Below, piece by piece: positions 8,087-11,246 of a stretch of DNA of 11,246 nt. Both the position numbers and the translations under genes were made by a program. Origin of the DNA: Boseongicola sp. (lineage in GTDB: Bacteria; Pseudomonadota; Alphaproteobacteria; Rhodobacterales; Rhodobacteraceae); contig JABDPD010000333.1 of the NCBI GenBank assembly GCA_013042895.1, forward strand, positions 1 through 11,246. The letters are read 5' to 3'. The stretch's first letter is position 1, and each line of letters opens with the position of its first letter. The notes beneath the pieces were generated by a model, which made no database searches, was not told the DNA's origin, and saw nothing but the letters and a program-made list of their open reading frames with translations.

Positions 8087-9043
8087 TCACAGGTCCAGCT
8101 CGATAATGCCTCCAGGTTCAGCCGCCCGTGACTGACACGTGATTATCCGGCCCGCTCTTTGAGATTTGGACAGAACAAAATCGCGGTGCTCAACCTCTCC
8201 CGAAATGAGGCCACACACGCATACACCGCAAAGTCCATCAGAGCACTTCAGATCAATTGGAATGCCATTTGCGATCAGGATATCGGCGGCTGATTTGTCG
8301 GCGGGAACGGCAAGTTCTTTGCCAGATCTCTTTAACCGCAAAGTAAATGGGTGATTTTCGTACTCTGGGGTTTCGGGAACGGAAAAATACTCAAGGTGGC
8401 GTGTTTCTTCCGGAAAACCAGCCTCTTCTGCTGCCTGCAGTACGGCGTCCATGTACCTATCGGGTCCACAGGTATAGACGTGGGAGCCTGGCTGATAGCT
8501 GTCAAAGACTGTCGAAAAGTCCGCGCGGCTATCTTCGTCCGAGATGTGCAGATAGATCTTGTCCGCCCAAGCCATCGAAGCCAGATCACTCAAATATCCG
8601 GCCTTTTTGCGGGAGGGAATGGAGTAATGCACTTCGAACGGCTTTCCCAAGGCATGTAGGCGGTGAGCCATGGCAATCATGGGCGTTATTCCTATGCCGC
8701 CGCCCATAAGGAAGGACTTCTCAGATTCTTCTTCGAGCGGAAAGTGGTTAATTGGCTTTGAAATAAAGACTTTTCGACCTTTCTCGAATATTCGATGGAG
8801 CAAGGCAGAACCGCCGCGACCTTCATCTTCGCGTAACACACCGATTTGATAGACTGAACGATCTGCGGGATCGCCAGACATGGAATATTGGCGCAGAAAT
8901 TCCGGAGCCACGACGATATCCAGGTGCGCGCCGGCGTTCCAAGGGGGTAGGTCCTTACCGTCAATATCCCGGAACTCATACTTTGTGACATCGTCGCTCA
9001 TCGCTTCTGCATTTGAACAAACAACCCGCAACACAGGGCTTTC
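8087..9043 (-). other. C-terminal phthalate-dioxygenase-reductase-like module of the dehalogenase
   Basis: Residues about 725-1042 have the order flavin, NAD(P), plant-type ferredoxin seen in phthalate dioxygenase reductase. RQYSMSGDP (775-783) and GRGGSALLH (799-807) are the flavin-phosphate contacts, likely FMN. GGGIGITPM (838-846) and YTCGPDRYM (914-922) belong to the pyridine-nucleotide domain. Cys991, Cys996, Cys999 and Cys1027 give the Cx4CxxC...C ligand set of a [2Fe-2S] cluster. The end GGIIELDL is a normal family C-terminus, so this side of the gene is complete. Confidence 0.92.
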
Positions 9044-11246
9044 ACCCTCGGCTCCATAGGTGTGGATGTGACTTACATCACCTTCTTCCTTCCGGCGTTG
9101 GTATTCTTCGGCGGTGACAAGGGCCTGATAAGCCTCGATGCCCGCCTCACGATCCATCGGAAACGGATACGGCCAAGGGTGTGGGGCCAAATTGGCTGGA
9201 TAGACCGCGAGCGTTTGATCCTCGTATTTCAGATCAAGCTCTGGCTGTAGGCCGCGCGCGTTAATTGGCTTGTCGGTAGGTCGATATGCACCATTGTCCG
9301 ACAATTTGATATCCCACCACCACTTTTTCACCGGGTTCAGATCACCATTTCCAAGCAAGTCATCCAGCTTCGCCAAGGCAGGCGCGGCCTTTGGCATGTT
9401 CATGGCAGCCCACCTGAAGGGCTTTTCTGCAAACAGCCCTTCGAGATTCCAAGGGCACGTCTTCATGCAGCGCCCGCACATGGCGCCGCCCTCGGTGGTG
9501 ATCCGATACGTCGCGCATTTTTGGCTGTCGGATTTCCATATTTCGTAGCCATTAAACATGAGCTTTGGACCAGCAGTGATCGCCCCGCTTGGACATTCGC
9601 GCGCGCACTTATTGCAGGCTTCGCAAAACGACTGCATGCCAAAATCAACAGGCTTGTCATGAGCCAGCGGCATATCAGTTGTTACCACTCCAGATTTGAG
9701 GCGGGGGCCGAGGAATGGATTGAGGATCACTTCTCCAATTCGGCTGACCTCGCCCAATCCGGATAGAAGCAGAAGCGGAGGCTGCAAAACCTCGCCATCA
9801 AGGACCGTATGCGCTTTGGCCGAATAACCGAGGTTTCGAATTTGGGCGGCGATCACCCCCCCGAGAAGCGAGAACCTCAGGTATGCTCGCATAGACTGCG
9901 CCACGCTTATCCAATCATCGCCGCTCGCGCCTTCCATGGTTTCGTGCCCCTGATCTACGATCATCGAAATGGCTTGGTCATGGGTTGGATTGATTTTTGC
10001 CCCGGTGGCGTCGTGCGAGTACCAAGCCCATTCCGGGCAACGGCTGATGCCGACGGCATCTACACCCAAAAAGTAGGAAGCTGCTTTGATTCCCAGTGCG
10101 TTTTTCTTTGCATCATTTTGTTTTTTATCATTTTTTACTGGTCCGTCCTGAAGCAGGACAAGAGCTCCAAGCAAGCGCCGCTGCGCGCTGGAAGGCGCCG
10201 CCTTTCGCGCATAATGCCCACCCTTGGCGCCATTCTGTAGTGCAGGACCCATGTCCCCAAATTGTGCCCTTGCAAACATGTCTGTTCGCTTTGGGACGCG
10301 CGCGACGTTGGGTTCGTCGATGTAGGTTGTCGGCGTCTCCACACGCTTCAGTGTTTCGAAAGGATGCGGACCAAGATGGAACGCGCGTGATTTTAGTGGG
10401 TCACCGTTCAGTCCGGATCGCCGCGCGCCGGATGTGCCGAACCACCAGCTTGGACCGGAGGACTTCCACCAGGATTGGCAGTCTCTCGGCAAAAGCGGAG
10501 CGTCGTGTTCAAGCGGCATAGACGTCGTCACGGCAGCGAGCCCAAAGCCAGTGCCTATGAAAGGCGCCACCAAGTCGCCAGCCTCAGACGACAAAAGACC
10601 AGCCGCAACACCTAATCGTCCAAGATGCACATCAGAGGATGTCGCGGTGTGGGCGCGTGCGTCCCAGCCTAGCAGTCGGATGTAGTTCGCCACGACCACG
10701 GCAGTTTCGGCGGCCCGAAGCGCGGCGGCAGGGAGGCTTGCATCCTCCAACCAGTCGGTCCCGGGTTCGCTTTCCCAAGGTGAGCGAGGCGCCTCATTTA
10801 GGATGACGAGAGCAGAGGAGTGATCTGCGATGTTTGTTGGAGGGGCGGCCATCGACTCTTTCAAATCGGCCATGATCATATCAATCCCACTGGCCAGCGT
10901 TTTGGTTTGTTTGGTCGAAAGATCGTGGGCAAGGCGGTCAATCTCGGGATTGCGGACTGGAGTTTCGCGCCGCGCAAGGTCCGGTATCGTGCCAACTCCG
11001 GCCATGCTCGCATCATTGAAATAGCAGAATGCCTTAAGGTGCTGCGATCGCTCGGACAGATCCTCCGGAATTTCGGATTGCGCCTTGTTGACCAATCCGT
11101 CGCGGATTGCGTCCATCATCGCTTGATAGTCACTCATTGCATTGACGAGTGAATGCGGCGTGTCGTGAGCAAATGTAACTGCTACGTCTTCTGGAATTCC
11201 CGCGAGATCCGGCATATCTCCCCGGTCCAGTCGCTCGAGTGGAAAG
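8087..11246 (-). CDS. rdhA: Reductive dehalogenase fused to flavin/[2Fe-2S] NAD(P)H reductase (NpRdhA/BhbA type), 5' end outside the window
   Basis: A fusion of at least 1042 residues (numbered from the ATG at 11213-11215) that should remove halogen reductively from an organohalide using cobalamin, drawing electrons from NAD(P)H through its own reductase. The order is: degenerate cobalamin-domain copy (up to about 242), tryptophan-rich linker, active cobalamin domain (about 280-525), first cluster motif CxxCxxCxxxCP (Cys531, 534, 537, 541), second cluster with Cys567, 580, 583, 587, a linker, then flavin, NAD(P) and [2Fe-2S] modules (about 725-1042). Tyr445, Lys507 and Arg571 match the spacing of Tyr426, Lys488 and Arg552 that I recall for NpRdhA. 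The frame stays open to the right edge, and the residues before the ATG (FPLERL) resemble the second copy's start HPFETL, so the true start is probably beyond 11246. No Tat signal is visible, as expected for a cytoplasmic catabolic enzyme, but the extreme N-terminus is unseen. It is probably the first or an early gene of this operon. Confidence 0.93.
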   Translation of the reverse strand, partial: FPLERLDRGDMPDLAGIPEDVAVTFAHDTPHSLVNAMSDYQAMMDAIRDGLVNKAQSEIPEDLSERSQHLKAFCYFNDASMAGVGTIPDLARRETPVRNPEIDRLAHDLSTKQTKTLASGIDMIMADLKESMAAPPTNIADHSSALVILNEAPRSPWESEPGTDWLEDASLPAAALRAAETAVVVANYIRLLGWDARAHTATSSDVHLGRLGVAAGLLSSEAGDLVAPFIGTGFGLAAVTTSMPLEHDAPLLPRDCQSWWKSSGPSWWFGTSGARRSGLNGDPLKSRAFHLGPHPFETLKRVETPTTYIDEPNVARVPKRTDMFARAQFGDMGPALQNGAKGGHYARKAAPSSAQRRLLGALVLLQDGPVKNDKKQNDAKKNALGIKAASYFLGVDAVGISRCPEWAWYSHDATGAKINPTHDQAISMIVDQGHETMEGASGDDWISVAQSMRAYLRFSLLGGVIAAQIRNLGYSAKAHTVLDGEVLQPPLLLLSGLGEVSRIGEVILNPFLGPRLKSGVVTTDMPLAHDKPVDFGMQSFCEACNKCARECPSGAITAGPKLMFNGYEIWKSDSQKCATYRITTEGGAMCGRCMKTCPWNLEGLFAEKPFRWAAMNMPKAAPALAKLDDLLGNGDLNPVKKWWWDIKLSDNGAYRPTDKPINARGLQPELDLKYEDQTLAVYPANLAPHPWPYPFPMDREAGIEAYQALVTAEEYQRRKEEGDVSHIHTYGAEGESPVLRVVCSNAEAMSDDVTKYEFRDIDGKDLPPWNAGAHLDIVVAPEFLRQYSMSGDPADRSVYQIGVLREDEGRGGSALLHRIFEKGRKVFISKPINHFPLEEESEKSFLMGGGIGITPMIAMAHRLHALGKPFEVHYSIPSRKKAGYLSDLASMAWADKIYLHISDEDSRADFSTVFDSYQPGSHVYTCGPDRYMDAVLQAAEEAGFPEETRHLEYFSVPETPEYENHPFTLRLKRSGKELAVPADKSAADILIANGIPIDLKCSDGLCGVCVCGLISGEVEHRDFVLSKSQRAGRIITCQSRAAEPGGIIELDL
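10490..11246 (-). other. Degenerate N-terminal copy of the cobalamin-binding domain inside the dehalogenase
   Basis: This region encodes residues up to about 242 and aligns by eye with residues 284-522 of the same protein. LKAFCYF (60-66) matches IKAASYF (376-382). YIRLLGWDARAHT (178-190) matches QIRNLGYSAKAHT (458-470). AVTTSMPLEHDAPL (228-241) matches VVTTDMPLAHDKPV (510-523). His132 to His189 spans 57 residues, exactly as His412 to His469 does. The positions matching catalytic Tyr445 and Lys507 are Ala165 and about Gly225, and no iron-sulphur motif follows. The copy therefore looks catalytically dead and probably structural. Confidence 0.8.

Noticed and set aside
9809..10521. Overlapping plus-strand open frames of 143 and 141 codons inside the dehalogenase
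   Set aside because: They are antisense to conserved dehalogenase domains, with no plausible ribosome site or family pattern.
8087..11246. Respiratory (membrane-associated) reductive dehalogenase, or epoxyqueuosine reductase QueG
   Set aside because: No RdhB-like anchor gene is adjacent, and a C-terminal NAD(P)H reductase is fused on. QueG is far shorter and lacks the duplicated domain and the CATYR context of the second cluster.

Overview
The window looks like part of an alphaproteobacterial chromosome or large replicon, probably a marine Rhodobacteraceae (Roseobacter-type) organism. This rests on moderate GC content (judged by eye), tight ATGA-overlapping operons and the style of the proteins. 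It is an inference, because no rRNA or other taxonomic marker is present. There is no gene-free stretch longer than 300 bases. I saw no tRNA, rRNA, insertion sequence, CRISPR array or riboswitch.

There are two convergent gene blocks. The left block (1-1803, plus strand) holds the 3' end of an isocitrate/isopropylmalate dehydrogenase family gene, a class II aldolase closely resembling OtnC (3-oxo-tetronate 4-phosphate decarboxylase), and a small antibiotic-biosynthesis-monooxygenase (ABM) domain protein. Together they look like a sugar-acid or hydroxy-acid catabolic module that begins before the window.

The right block (11246 down to 1821, minus strand) reads as one operon of six genes: a very large reductive dehalogenase fused to its own flavin/[2Fe-2S] reductase, an M20 family metallo-amidohydrolase, a secreted DppA/OppA-type binding protein, two DppB/DppC-type permeases and a fused double-ATPase. 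The last three genes overlap by 4 bases each, the binding-protein gene starts 2 bases after the hydrolase stop, and a strong GC-rich hairpin separates the binding-protein and permease genes.

The centrepiece is the dehalogenase. It has a degenerate N-terminal copy of the cobalamin-binding domain, an active copy with the Tyr-Lys-Arg set at the spacing remembered for the Nitratireductor NpRdhA enzyme, two [4Fe-4S] motifs, and a phthalate-dioxygenase-reductase-like C-terminus. It should be a soluble, NAD(P)H-driven, catabolic enzyme rather than a respiratory one. With the peptide-type importer and the M20 hydrolase, the operon suggests a working model: import a halogenated amide or peptide-like compound, hydrolyse it, and dehalogenate it in the cytoplasm. 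The substrate itself cannot be read from the sequence. The dehalogenase frame runs off the right edge, so its start and any promoter or regulator lie outside the window.
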